DNA from: Planctomycetota bacterium
Lineage (GTDB): Bacteria; Planctomycetota; B15-G4
Length of the DNA stretch: 12,829 bases
Reading direction: 5' to 3'
NCBI GenBank assembly: GCA_003644265.1
Contig: QNBX01000134.1
Location: 1-12,829, forward strand
The notes below the pieces were generated by a model that saw only the letters and a program-made list of their open reading frames with translations, made no database searches and was not told the DNA's origin. Made by a program: the position numbers and the translations under genes. Positions 1-6,512 of this stretch are shown one piece after another. Positions within the stretch are counted from its first letter, which is position 1. Each line of letters begins with the position of its first letter.

Positions 1-1631
1 ACGGCCACGGCCACCGATGACGGGCTCATGTAGACCACCACGTCGGCGTCCTCGGCCAGCTCGGGCTGATCGGCGGCCACGGTGCGGTATAGCGCGATGG
101 GGTCCACCTGGATGCCGCGCGCGCGCAGGGCGTTGGGTAGCTCGGGTCGCGCCTCGAGCGCGCTCGGAAACAGCACCCGGCCGCCTTCGCGCACCTCGAT
201 GCGGGCGGCCAGGGCGCGGGCGCCGCCCTTGCCCACCAGCGTCGCGCGGATGCCGGAGGCAGACAGGGCGTGGGCCGTGCCGGGGCCCACGGCGGCCACC
301 TCCACGCCCGAGGGCACGCGGTGGCCGGAGAGGCGGTTTGCGGCCTCGCGGCTGGTGACCGCCAGCACGTCCCCCGGCTTGAGGCGCGCCAGCCGCGCGG
401 GCAGCTCGGGCGCCTTGACGTCGCGGAAGGCGAGCACCTTCTCGTGGCGCACGCGGGCGCCCAGCTCCTCCAGGCGCGCGCCGATGCCGGAGCCCCCCTC
501 GGCCGAACCCACCAGGGCGATCTGCAGCCCCGACAGGGGGCCGGCGCCCGTGGCGCCACCCGACTCGATCTGCTCCCAGGCGTTGCTGGCGGCCTGCTGC
601 GGCGTGTCGCCACGGGCCTCGATCCAGCGCGACGGATCGGCCTCCTGTGGGTGGCCGGCGCCGAGGAAGACCCGCGCCTCGTAGGCGCCGGCGCTCTCCG
701 CCGGGGGCGCGTCGTCCGAGCTGGCGTCCCCCGCGGGGTCGGCGCTCTCGCTGGCGGGCGCGGCGGCGTCCGTCTGTGGGCCGGCGGGCTGTGCCGCATC
801 GCTCGCCATCGCCGCCGTGCCGCTGCCGACCGCCTTGGAAACGGCGCGGCCCGGCTGCTCGTCCTCGGCGGGCCGCACCAGCGAACCCAGCGGCATGTGG
901 CACCCGCCGCCCGCGCGGCGCAGCAGCCAGCGCTCGGCGGACACCTCGGCCAGCGTGGTCTCGTCGTGCATGACGCGCTGCAGCAGGGCGGTCAGCTCCG
1001 TGTCGGCGACGCGCACCTGCACGGCCAGGGCGCCCTGGGCCGGCGCCGGCACGAACAGCCCCGGGTCGAGGTCGCGCGTCACCAAGCCGCCCACGTCCAG
1101 CTTGAGGCGCTCGAGGCCCGCGGCCGCCAGCACGATGGCGTCGTAGCGTCCCTCGCGCAGGCGCTGCACGCGCGTGGGCACGTTGCCGCGCAGCTCGGCC
1201 AGCTCCAGGTCGGGGCGCAGGGCCAGCAGCTGCACACGGCGACGCGGCGCGCTGGTGCCCACCTTGGACCCCTCCGCCAGCGGCAGCAGCGGCGCCGAAG
1301 GGTCGTGTGCGGCCGACGTCATCAGCAGGCGCTCCTGCACCGGGCCCCGCGCGGGCACGGCCACCACGGCCAGGGCCGGATCGCACTCGGTCTCCAGGTC
1401 CTTGTGGCTGTGGATGGCCAGGTCGACCTCGCTGTCCAGCAGCGCCCGCTCGATCTCCGCGGTGAAGAAGGCCTTGCCCTCCACCTTGCTCAGCGGGAGC
1501 TTGTCGATGGCGTCGCCCTTGGTCTTGATGACGACCAGCTCGACGTCGGTCTCCGGCGCCAGCTGTTCGGCCACCCAGTGGGCCTGCCACAGGGCCAGGT
1601 CGGAACCGCGAGTACCGATGCGCACGGTCAC
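1..1631 (-). CDS. hemCD: Fused porphobilinogen deaminase (HemC) / uroporphyrinogen-III synthase (HemD), 3' end outside window
   Basis: Open frame of 543 codons that runs off the left edge. Residues 1-250 read as HemC, which joins four porphobilinogens into hydroxymethylbilane. It opens with VRIGTRGSDLALWQA, has HSHKD with the catalytic-type Asp78, GTSAPRRR, RGNVPTRVQRL, LAAAGLERL and PAPAQGALAV. The dipyrromethane cofactor Cys is Cys244 in GGGCHMPLG. Domain 3 is split: GSLVRPA is followed by about 60 Ala/Pro/Asp/Ser-rich residues (256-315) before the fold resumes at YEARVFLG. From about residue 366 the protein is HemD-like (LSGLQIALVGS, LEELGARV, AVTSREAANRL, AVGPGTAHAL, DVVVYMSPSS). HemD closes the tetrapyrrole to uroporphyrinogen III, and perhaps 70-80 residues of it are missing. 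I chose the GTG start at 1631 because GGAGG lies 7 nt upstream and it overlaps the hemA stop by 4 nt. Cytoplasmic. HemC-HemD fusions are known in other bacteria. Confidence 0.93.
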   Translation of the reverse strand, partial: MTVRIGTRGSDLALWQAHWVAEQLAPETDVELVVIKTKGDAIDKLPLSKVEGKAFFTAEIERALLDSEVDLAIHSHKDLETECDPALAVVAVPARGPVQERLLMTSAAHDPSAPLLPLAEGSKVGTSAPRRRVQLLALRPDLELAELRGNVPTRVQRLREGRYDAIVLAAAGLERLKLDVGGLVTRDLDPGLFVPAPAQGALAVQVRVADTELTALLQRVMHDETTLAEVSAERWLLRRAGGGCHMPLGSLVRPAEDEQPGRAVSKAVGSGTAAMASDAAQPAGPQTDAAAPASESADPAGDASSDDAPPAESAGAYEARVFLGAGHPQEADPSRWIEARGDTPQQAASNAWEQIESGGATGAGPLSGLQIALVGSAEGGSGIGARLEELGARVRHEKVLAFRDVKAPELPARLARLKPGDVLAVTSREAANRLSGHRVPSGVEVAAVGPGTAHALSASGIRATLVGKGGARALAARIEVREGGRVLFPSALEARPELPNALRARGIQVDPIALYRTVAADQPELAEDADVVVYMSPSSVAVA

Positions 1632-2887
1632 TGTGCGTCCTCCGTGTCGGTCGGGTCGTGACCGTTGGTGTCGGCGGCCATGCGCTTGAGGGCGCTGACG
1701 GGCAGGTGGAGCAGACGGCCGAAGGTTGAGCGCGCCCAGCGCTCCAGCACGCGCCGGTCGCCCTCGGCCAGGTGCGACAGGCGACCGCCCAGCAGGCCGT
1801 TGAGCTCGCGCTCGAGCAGCTGCGAGCTCTCCTGGCGCAGGCAGGCCACGGCGGGCGCGGCCAGCTCCTCGTGGAAGCGGCGTACGTAGCGCTCCAGCTT
1901 GGCGTCCACCATCTGCTCGGCCACGGCGGCGGCCTCGGCCCGCAGGGCGCGGTTGGCGTCGGCCTCGGCGCGCAGGTCGTCGAGGCAGATCACCGACACG
2001 TCGGCGTCGTCGCAGGCCGCGATGTCACGCGGCACGGCCAGATCGATGGCCGTCAGGCCGCGTCCGGCGGGCGCCACGGCCGCCAAGGCACTGAGGCGCT
2101 CGGCGGACAGGATCGTGCCCGGCGCCGAGGTGGCCGACACGATCACGTCCACCGGCACCACGCCCGCCACGAAGTCGTCCAGCGAGACGGCCGCGCAGCG
2201 GAGCTCGCCCGCCAGGACCACGGCGCGCTCGCGCGTGCGGTTGGCGATGACCGACGGCGGCAGCCCGGCGGCGCCGAGCGCCCGGGTCAGCAAGGCGCCC
2301 ATCTCGCCCGCTCCCAGCACCGCCAGCGCGGGGTGCTGGCCGGCGCGATTGGCCAGGCGCGCCACCGCCAGATTCACCACCGAGAGCGGGTGCTGCGCCA
2401 GCTCGGTCTCGCTGCGCACTTTCTTGCCGATCTGCAGCGCGGCGTGGAACAGCGGCGACAGCAGCGTGCCCACCAGCCCGATGTCCGCCGAGCGCCCGTA
2501 GGCCTCGCGCACCTGGGCGATGATCTGATCCTCCCCCAGGACCAGGGAGTCGAGCGACGCGGCCACGCGGAAGAGGTGGTGGATGGCCTCACGCCCGGTG
2601 CGCAGCGCCAGCCGGGCCGCCAGGTCCGCGCCGTCGTCCTGCTCGACACACAGGGCCCGCGCGAGGGCCGGCAGGTCGTCGCCGTCCGGCGCGTCGCCTT
2701 CCTCGCGGGCGTAGATCACCTCCACCCGGTTGCAGGTGGAGAGCAGCACCAGCTCGCTGGCACCCAGGGCGTCGGCCAGGTCGCGCAGGAAGGCCGAGCG
2801 CTGCTGATCGTCGGGCCGCCGCACGGACTCCAGGCCCGACACGTCGGTGCGATGGATCGAGAGGCCAGCGATGGCGATACGGTGCAT
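1628..2887 (-). CDS. hemA: Glutamyl-tRNA reductase
   Basis: A 419-residue protein of normal family length. It reduces glutamyl-tRNA(Glu) with NADPH to glutamate-1-semialdehyde, the first committed step of C5-pathway tetrapyrrole synthesis in the cytoplasm. Visible motifs are the N-terminal MHRIAIAGLSIHRTDV, the nucleophile Cys52 in LLSTCNRVEV, GEDQIIAQVREAY near residue 118, the Rossmann nucleotide-binding loop VLGAGEMGALL near residue 190, ANRTRERA near 215, the SATSAPG strand near 251 and IDLAVPRDI near 281. The C-terminal stretch 320-400 fits the helical dimerisation domain. The ATG at 2887 gives the usual few residues before GLS. No clear Shine-Dalgarno sequence precedes it, so initiation may be weak or leaderless. 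The gene ends in a 4-nt overlap with hemCD, and the two are almost certainly co-transcribed. Confidence 0.97.
   Translation of the reverse strand: MHRIAIAGLSIHRTDVSGLESVRRPDDQQRSAFLRDLADALGASELVLLSTCNRVEVIYAREEGDAPDGDDLPALARALCVEQDDGADLAARLALRTGREAIHHLFRVAASLDSLVLGEDQIIAQVREAYGRSADIGLVGTLLSPLFHAALQIGKKVRSETELAQHPLSVVNLAVARLANRAGQHPALAVLGAGEMGALLTRALGAAGLPPSVIANRTRERAVVLAGELRCAAVSLDDFVAGVVPVDVIVSATSAPGTILSAERLSALAAVAPAGRGLTAIDLAVPRDIAACDDADVSVICLDDLRAEADANRALRAEAAAVAEQMVDAKLERYVRRFHEELAAPAVACLRQESSQLLERELNGLLGGRLSHLAEGDRRVLERWARSTFGRLLHLPVSALKRMAADTNGHDPTDTEDAQ
1639..1643 (-). promoter_or_regulatory. Ribosome binding site of hemCD, inside hemA
   Basis: GGAGG on the minus strand lies within the last codons of hemA, 7 nt before the GTG at 1631. 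It decides the hemCD start and, with the GTGA stop/start overlap, suggests translational coupling of hemA and hemCD. Confidence 0.7.
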
Positions 2888-2922
2888 GACCGTGCGAGTG
2901 TAGCCTGGGAGGGTCCCGCGAA

Positions 2923-2942
2923 TGTCATGCCGGTGTCATGCC
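2923..2942 (-). repeat. Short direct repeat upstream of hemA
   Basis: On the minus strand GGCATGACA occurs twice with an 11-nt period (GGCATGACACCGGCATGACA), 36-55 nt before the hemA ATG. One helical turn of spacing would suit an activator or repressor dimer, but this is only two copies and could be chance. No binding protein is assigned. Confidence 0.3.
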
Positions 2943-2959
2943 CGGCCAGGGCGGCCGGG
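2941..2959 (-). terminator. GC-rich hairpin between decarboxylase and hemA
   Basis: A perfect 7-bp stem (CCCGGCC / GGCCGGG) with a 5-nt loop begins 8 nt after the decarboxylase stop codon. No U-run follows, so a classical intrinsic terminator is not shown. It may be a U-tract-less terminator, an RNA-stabilising 3' structure, or a leader element of hemA. Its position at the gene boundary supports a transcriptional break before the haem pair. Confidence 0.4.
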
Positions 2960-2967
2960 TCCGGCGT

Positions 2968-4494
2968 TCAGGCGCCAGCCAGGAGTTCGGCGGCCGCGCT
3001 GGCCAGGTCCTCCACACAGGCCTCCATCTGGGCCCGACGTGAGCGGAAACAGAGGATGCACACGCGGCCCAGGAAGCGCCCGTCGACTTCGCAGCCGCTG
3101 AGCATGACGCGGCCGCGGCGGATGACGCCCTCCATCAGCGCCCGGGTCAGGCGGTTCTCCTCGGCCAGGTCGGCGGGTTCTGCGGCGGGCGCCTCGGCAC
3201 CTGCGCCGGCTCGCGGCCGCGTGAGGTGGAAGCTGAACAACGACAGCTCGGGCCAGGTATCCATGACCACGCCGGGGATGCGGCTGACCGCCTCGGCGCA
3301 CTCCTGGGCCAGCAGGTACTTCTCGTGCACGGCGGCGCGGAAGCGCGCGGCGCCCAGCACCTGCAGCGGCAACCAGACCTTGAGCCCTCGGTAGTCGCGG
3401 GACAACTCGGGGCCGTACTGGGCCGGGTCGTAGAACTCCTCGTCGGCGGCATCGGGCAGGTAGCCGGCGCTGGCGCCGTGGGCCGCCTTGAGCCTGGCGC
3501 CGTCGCGCACCAGCAGCGCGCCGGTACCGTAGGGCAGGAACATGCCCTTGTGCGGGTCGAGCGTGAGCGAGTCCGTCTGCGACAGGCCGTCCAGCACGCC
3601 GCGCAGCTCCGGCACCATGTGGAACATGGCTCCATAGGCGCCGTCGCAGTGGTGCCAGAGACCCTGCTCGTGGCAGAGCGTGTTGATCGCGGGCAGCGGA
3701 TCCACCGCGCCCGTATTGGTGGTACCCGCCGACGACACCACCAGGAAGGGCTTGAGCCCCGCCGCGCGATCAGCGGCGATGGCCTCGGCCAAGGCGTCCA
3801 TGCGCATGCGGTAGTGCGCGTCCACGGGCACCATACGCACACGGTCGGCGAGGATGCCCGCCATGCGCGCCGACTTGGTGACGCAGTGGTGCACCTGGGT
3901 CGAGGTGTAGAGCACGCCGTCCCGCAGCTGCTGGCCCAACAGCGTCTCGCGCGCCACCACGATGGCGCTGAAGTTGGCCATGGAGCCGCCCGTGGTGAGC
4001 AACCCCCGGGCCTCGGCGGGGTACTGCATCCAGCCGGCCAGCCAATCGAGCACGTCGCCTTCGAGCTGCACCAGCGCGGGCGCCGCGGCGAAGATGCCGG
4101 TGAAGCGGTTGGTGCCCTCCCCCACCAGCGACGCCAGCACCGAGCTGAACAGCCCGCCCCCCGGCACGAAGGCCATGTAGCCCGGCCCCGGTGTGGTGAA
4201 TGAGCGCTTGACCCAGTCGTCGAAGAGCGGCCTCAGGACCTCCTCGATCTCCCGACCCTGCTCCGGCGGCAGCGGCTGGCGGATGGCGCGGCAGACATCG
4301 TCGGCCTGCACGCCGCCGCGGCAGGGCGCGTGCATGACCTCCTTCTGGTGCGCCACCACCATGTCGAGCACGGCCCGCCCCATGGCGGCCATCTGCTCGG
4401 GCGTGTGATCCAGATCGGCCAGGTCAGATGCCGTGTCGACACCCAGACCGCCGTCCACACCACGGCTCGGGTCGCTGCTCGGGTCGCCGTTCAT
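2968..4494 (-). CDS. Group II pyridoxal-phosphate-dependent amino-acid decarboxylase
   Basis: A 508-residue soluble fold-type I PLP enzyme of the aromatic-L-amino-acid / tyrosine / glutamate decarboxylase group, which releases CO2 from an amino acid to give an amine. Seen in order: the substrate-entry segment PGYMAFVPGGG (about 104-114), the phosphate-binding loop LLTTGGSMANFSAI (165-178), the cofactor-stacking His in VHHCVTKSARMAG (His202), AGTTNTGAVDPL (256-267), the pyridine-N Asp284 in HCDGAYG, and the Schiff-base Lys316 in LDPHKGMFLPYGTG. All expected catalytic residues are present, so it should be active, but the substrate cannot be read from the motifs. The start is uncertain: the ATG at 4494 has only a distant GAGG, and Met35 and Met38 are alternatives, although family alignment favours some sequence upstream of them. 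It lies 75 nt after the putative pseudo-peptidase and 80 nt before hemA. Confidence 0.9.
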   Translation of the reverse strand: MNGDPSSDPSRGVDGGLGVDTASDLADLDHTPEQMAAMGRAVLDMVVAHQKEVMHAPCRGGVQADDVCRAIRQPLPPEQGREIEEVLRPLFDDWVKRSFTTPGPGYMAFVPGGGLFSSVLASLVGEGTNRFTGIFAAAPALVQLEGDVLDWLAGWMQYPAEARGLLTTGGSMANFSAIVVARETLLGQQLRDGVLYTSTQVHHCVTKSARMAGILADRVRMVPVDAHYRMRMDALAEAIAADRAAGLKPFLVVSSAGTTNTGAVDPLPAINTLCHEQGLWHHCDGAYGAMFHMVPELRGVLDGLSQTDSLTLDPHKGMFLPYGTGALLVRDGARLKAAHGASAGYLPDAADEEFYDPAQYGPELSRDYRGLKVWLPLQVLGAARFRAAVHEKYLLAQECAEAVSRIPGVVMDTWPELSLFSFHLTRPRAGAGAEAPAAEPADLAEENRLTRALMEGVIRRGRVMLSGCEVDGRFLGRVCILCFRSRRAQMEACVEDLASAAAELLAGA

Positions 4495-4541
4495 GGCGAG
4501 CGAGCATAGCCTCGGATCACACGGACGCCAGAATCACCCAT

Positions 4542-4566
4542 GGCTCGGCGGCCACCGGCCAGAGCC
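4542..4566 (-). terminator. Imperfect hairpin after the pseudo-peptidase gene
   Basis: An outer 5-bp stem (GGCTC / GAGCC) encloses an inner 4-bp stem (GGCC-ggt-GGCC) with an asymmetric internal loop, starting 3 nt after the stop codon. There is no U-run. In sequence this GC-rich such structures arise by chance, so it is a weak candidate terminator or 3' processing structure. Confidence 0.22.
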
Positions 4567-4569
4567 GGC

Positions 4570-6159
4570 TCAGCTGTCCTGGACGCCCTGCCAGAAGGCC
4601 TCAGCCACGCGCTCGACGTCACGCTCGCGCTTGGGGTAACGCTTGGAGAGCTGGAACGTCTGGCGCATGCCGCGATCGAGCGCCGCGCCGAGGTGCTTCC
4701 ACTCGGCGAGCTGCTGGAAGTACTCCGCCTCCAGGATGTCGTTCCAGATGCGCTGCCGCGTGGCGCCGTCGAACTGCGGCCGGCGGTAGAGCCACTCGGC
4801 CTGCTCGCGGTGATCGGGGATGCGCAACATCTCGCCGGCGCCCGCCGCCTTGAGCCGCTCGATGATCTCGCTGTGTCCGATGGCGACCAGCATCTCCTCC
4901 ATGGACATCGCCTCCAGCTCGTCCACGGCCGGCACGCCCCCCAGGGCCTTGTTGAAGGCCACGGTGATGGGGTCCGAGTCGAACATGCCGCTGGGCGGCT
5001 GGGTCGGGACCCGGTCCAGCAGGGAGAGCAGCCCCTGGCGCCCGGTCGGCGCGGCCAGCTCGAGCATGACGTGCAGCGTGGCGCGAGACAGGGCCCGGTC
5101 GCGGGGCATGAAGCTCTCGTTGTCGGCCATGAACGAGAAGCTGGCGGGAGCGTCGCTCTTGAGGTCGGTGACCAGGTTCTCCCAGTGCCGCGAGTTGCTG
5201 CTGGAGCGCCGCTGCCAGGAGTCGCCGGTGTTGCGCACGGTCACGGCCAGGTCGGCGGGCGGACCCGTCACGGCGGGTGGCGGCGCGCTGCCCTGCGGCA
5301 CAAAGCCCGACCACCCCGGACGGAACCAACCGGGCGTCTGACGGATCCAGAGATCGCCACCCACCCAGGCCTCGTCGTACGCGGCGATGTCGAGCTCGTC
5401 GGTGATGCCCTGGGCCAGCCACGGCGGCACCATGCCCCAGGCACCCTGGCGCAGGACGCGCGCGGCCACGTGGGCGAGCTGGTAGTAGCCCAGGCCGTGG
5501 TTCAGGAAGTCCTTGCCGTGGGACTGCGCGAACTCGTGAGCCAGATTGAAGACCTGCACCTCCCAGGTGCGCACGTTGAGACCGGCCAGCAGCTTGGCGT
5601 CGTTGAGCGGATTGCCGCCTTGCTTCCAGCCGCTGTAGTCGTCCTCGGCCCACTCCAGCAGCGCCACGACCTGGTCGAAGGAGCGCTCACCCTCAGCGCG
5701 ACTGGCGTGGGTCAGCACGATGGGCAGGCGCCGCCCACCGATCAGCCCCTCCTGCTTGCCGAAGTAGGCGGACATGACCTGCACCGTGGGCTGCAGCCCC
5801 TTCACCACAGCCTTCATGGCCTTGCTGCCGTCGCGCGACCTGGCCCAGCCGTCGGCCAGCATGAGGTAGACGTCGAAAGGCCCCACGGCCTCGTGCAGGA
5901 ACAGCTCGGTCTGAAGCACGGCCAGGAAGGTCTCGCGGCTGCCCTTGCCATGCACATCGAAGGGCGCGCCGTCGGGGAAGGCCAGGTCCACGATCTCGGC
6001 CACGCGACCCGGTTTGGCGGCGAGCGGCGTGGCGGGCCGCGCCGTGAGCATCGCCGCGGGAACGGGCAGGGCCGCCGGGACGGCGACGCGGGGAAGTGGA
6101 GCCGCTGCAACCGCTGCCGCTGGCGTCGCCAGCAGGGCCATCAGTATCAAGGTCAACAT
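4570..6159 (-). CDS. Exported protein with degenerate zinc-peptidase (gluzincin-like) layout, function unknown
   Basis: Not recognised as a named family. The ATG at 6159 gives 529 residues and starts directly with a hydrophobic signal peptide (MLTLILMALLATPAAAVAAA), followed by a Pro/Ala-rich stretch to about residue 50, so it is likely secreted or periplasmic. A purine-rich GGAGGAGAG ends 8 nt upstream. A longer frame from 6258 would bury the signal peptide behind basic residues and is less likely. The centre has FNLAHEFAQSHG (205-215) and then PPWLAQGITDELD (245-257). This spacing mimics gluzincin peptidases, in which an HExxH helix is followed by a WLxEG helix. Here the second His of HExxH is absent (HEFAQ, with a His two residues later) and the downstream Glu is Gln250. 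It is probably a non-catalytic relative or a divergent enzyme. The C-terminal half is helical, charged and without visible motifs. Confidence 0.75.
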   Translation of the reverse strand: MLTLILMALLATPAAAVAAAPLPRVAVPAALPVPAAMLTARPATPLAAKPGRVAEIVDLAFPDGAPFDVHGKGSRETFLAVLQTELFLHEAVGPFDVYLMLADGWARSRDGSKAMKAVVKGLQPTVQVMSAYFGKQEGLIGGRRLPIVLTHASRAEGERSFDQVVALLEWAEDDYSGWKQGGNPLNDAKLLAGLNVRTWEVQVFNLAHEFAQSHGKDFLNHGLGYYQLAHVAARVLRQGAWGMVPPWLAQGITDELDIAAYDEAWVGGDLWIRQTPGWFRPGWSGFVPQGSAPPPAVTGPPADLAVTVRNTGDSWQRRSSSNSRHWENLVTDLKSDAPASFSFMADNESFMPRDRALSRATLHVMLELAAPTGRQGLLSLLDRVPTQPPSGMFDSDPITVAFNKALGGVPAVDELEAMSMEEMLVAIGHSEIIERLKAAGAGEMLRIPDHREQAEWLYRRPQFDGATRQRIWNDILEAEYFQQLAEWKHLGAALDRGMRQTFQLSKRYPKRERDVERVAEAFWQGVQDS

Positions 6160-6167
6160 GCCGTCAG

Positions 6168-6176
6168 CTCTCCTCC
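6168..6176 (-). promoter_or_regulatory. Ribosome binding site for the exported pseudo-peptidase
   Basis: GGAGGAGAG on the minus strand, ending 8 nt before the ATG at 6159. It supports this start over the upstream in-frame ATG at 6258. Confidence 0.65.
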
Positions 6177-6477
6177 GCGTGCTGCGTGTGGCCTCCGCTC
6201 GCGTTGCGGGGAGGCGCTCCAGGGCCGGCTTCTCCAACCGGTCTGCTGCCAAGACCAACCAGGACTCACGGGTGACTGACTCCCCCAGGCCCTGCTTCTC
6301 TTGCAGACATGCCGAAGAAACTTTGCGGGGCGGCAGTCAGCGTCCAGCGTCCGCTCGCTCCAACGGGGTTCATAGGGGGATTCGTAACGGGGGTGATCGC
6401 GGAAGTGCTGTCTCATCTCTGACGCATCCATGCCGACGATGTGACAGAACCGGGAAGTCAGGGGCTGGCTGCGTGGC

Positions 6478-6495
6478 GCGCAGCCGTCGCTGCGC
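6478..6495 (-). terminator. Hairpin downstream of eboE
   Basis: GCGCAG-cgacgg-CTGCGC on the minus strand forms a perfect 6-bp stem with a 6-nt loop, 17 nt after the eboE stop. A further 2 bp can form beyond one mismatch. No U-run follows. Its placement at the end of the secreted-protein/eboE unit and before a 353-nt gap makes it a plausible transcript end. Confidence 0.35.
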
Positions 6496-6512
6496 CCGCA
6501 CTCGGCGTCTGC

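Larger units (their letters stand above)
6160..6512 (-). other. Intergenic region of 353 nt, no convincing gene
   Basis: This is the longest non-coding stretch of the window and the most likely place for a promoter of the downstream genes. A 92-codon frame (6431 to 6153, minus) crosses it, but it has little third-position GC preference, no Shine-Dalgarno sequence, and overlaps the signal peptide start. A small inverted repeat (GGTCT-tggcagc-AGACC on the minus strand, at 6240-6256) is flanked on both sides by GGTTGG-type sequence. I see no clear -35/-10 pair. Confidence 0.55.

Noticed and set aside
270..1661. Long plus-strand open frame opposite hemCD
   Set aside because: It is antisense to a gene with clear HemC and HemD motifs. 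Its translation is dominated by Gly, Arg, Ala, Gln and His, as expected for a mirror frame of GC-rich coding DNA, and shows no family motif.
2897..2928. Promoter-like ATGACA and TACACT hexamers upstream of hemA
   Set aside because: The spacer is 20 nt, too long for a standard sigma-70 promoter, and the -10 matches only four of six bases.
1772..3394. Plus-strand open frame spanning hemA and the decarboxylase end
   Set aside because: Antisense to two well-supported genes and crossing their boundary; low-complexity composition typical of a shadow frame.
6159..6258. Longer start for the exported protein at 6258
   Set aside because: It would add 33 basic, non-hydrophobic residues before an obvious signal peptide and lacks the strong GGAGGAGAG site found before the ATG at 6159.
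4540..6279. Plus-strand open frame of 579 codons opposite the exported protein
   Set aside because: The minus strand has a signal peptide, ribosome site and a normal amino-acid mix. The plus frame is rich in His, Gln, Gly and Arg without motifs.
6153..6431. Possible 92-codon minus-strand gene in the gap after eboE
   Set aside because: No Shine-Dalgarno sequence, little GC preference at third positions compared with neighbours, many Trp, Arg and Ser in low-order sequence, and it runs into the start of the exported protein.
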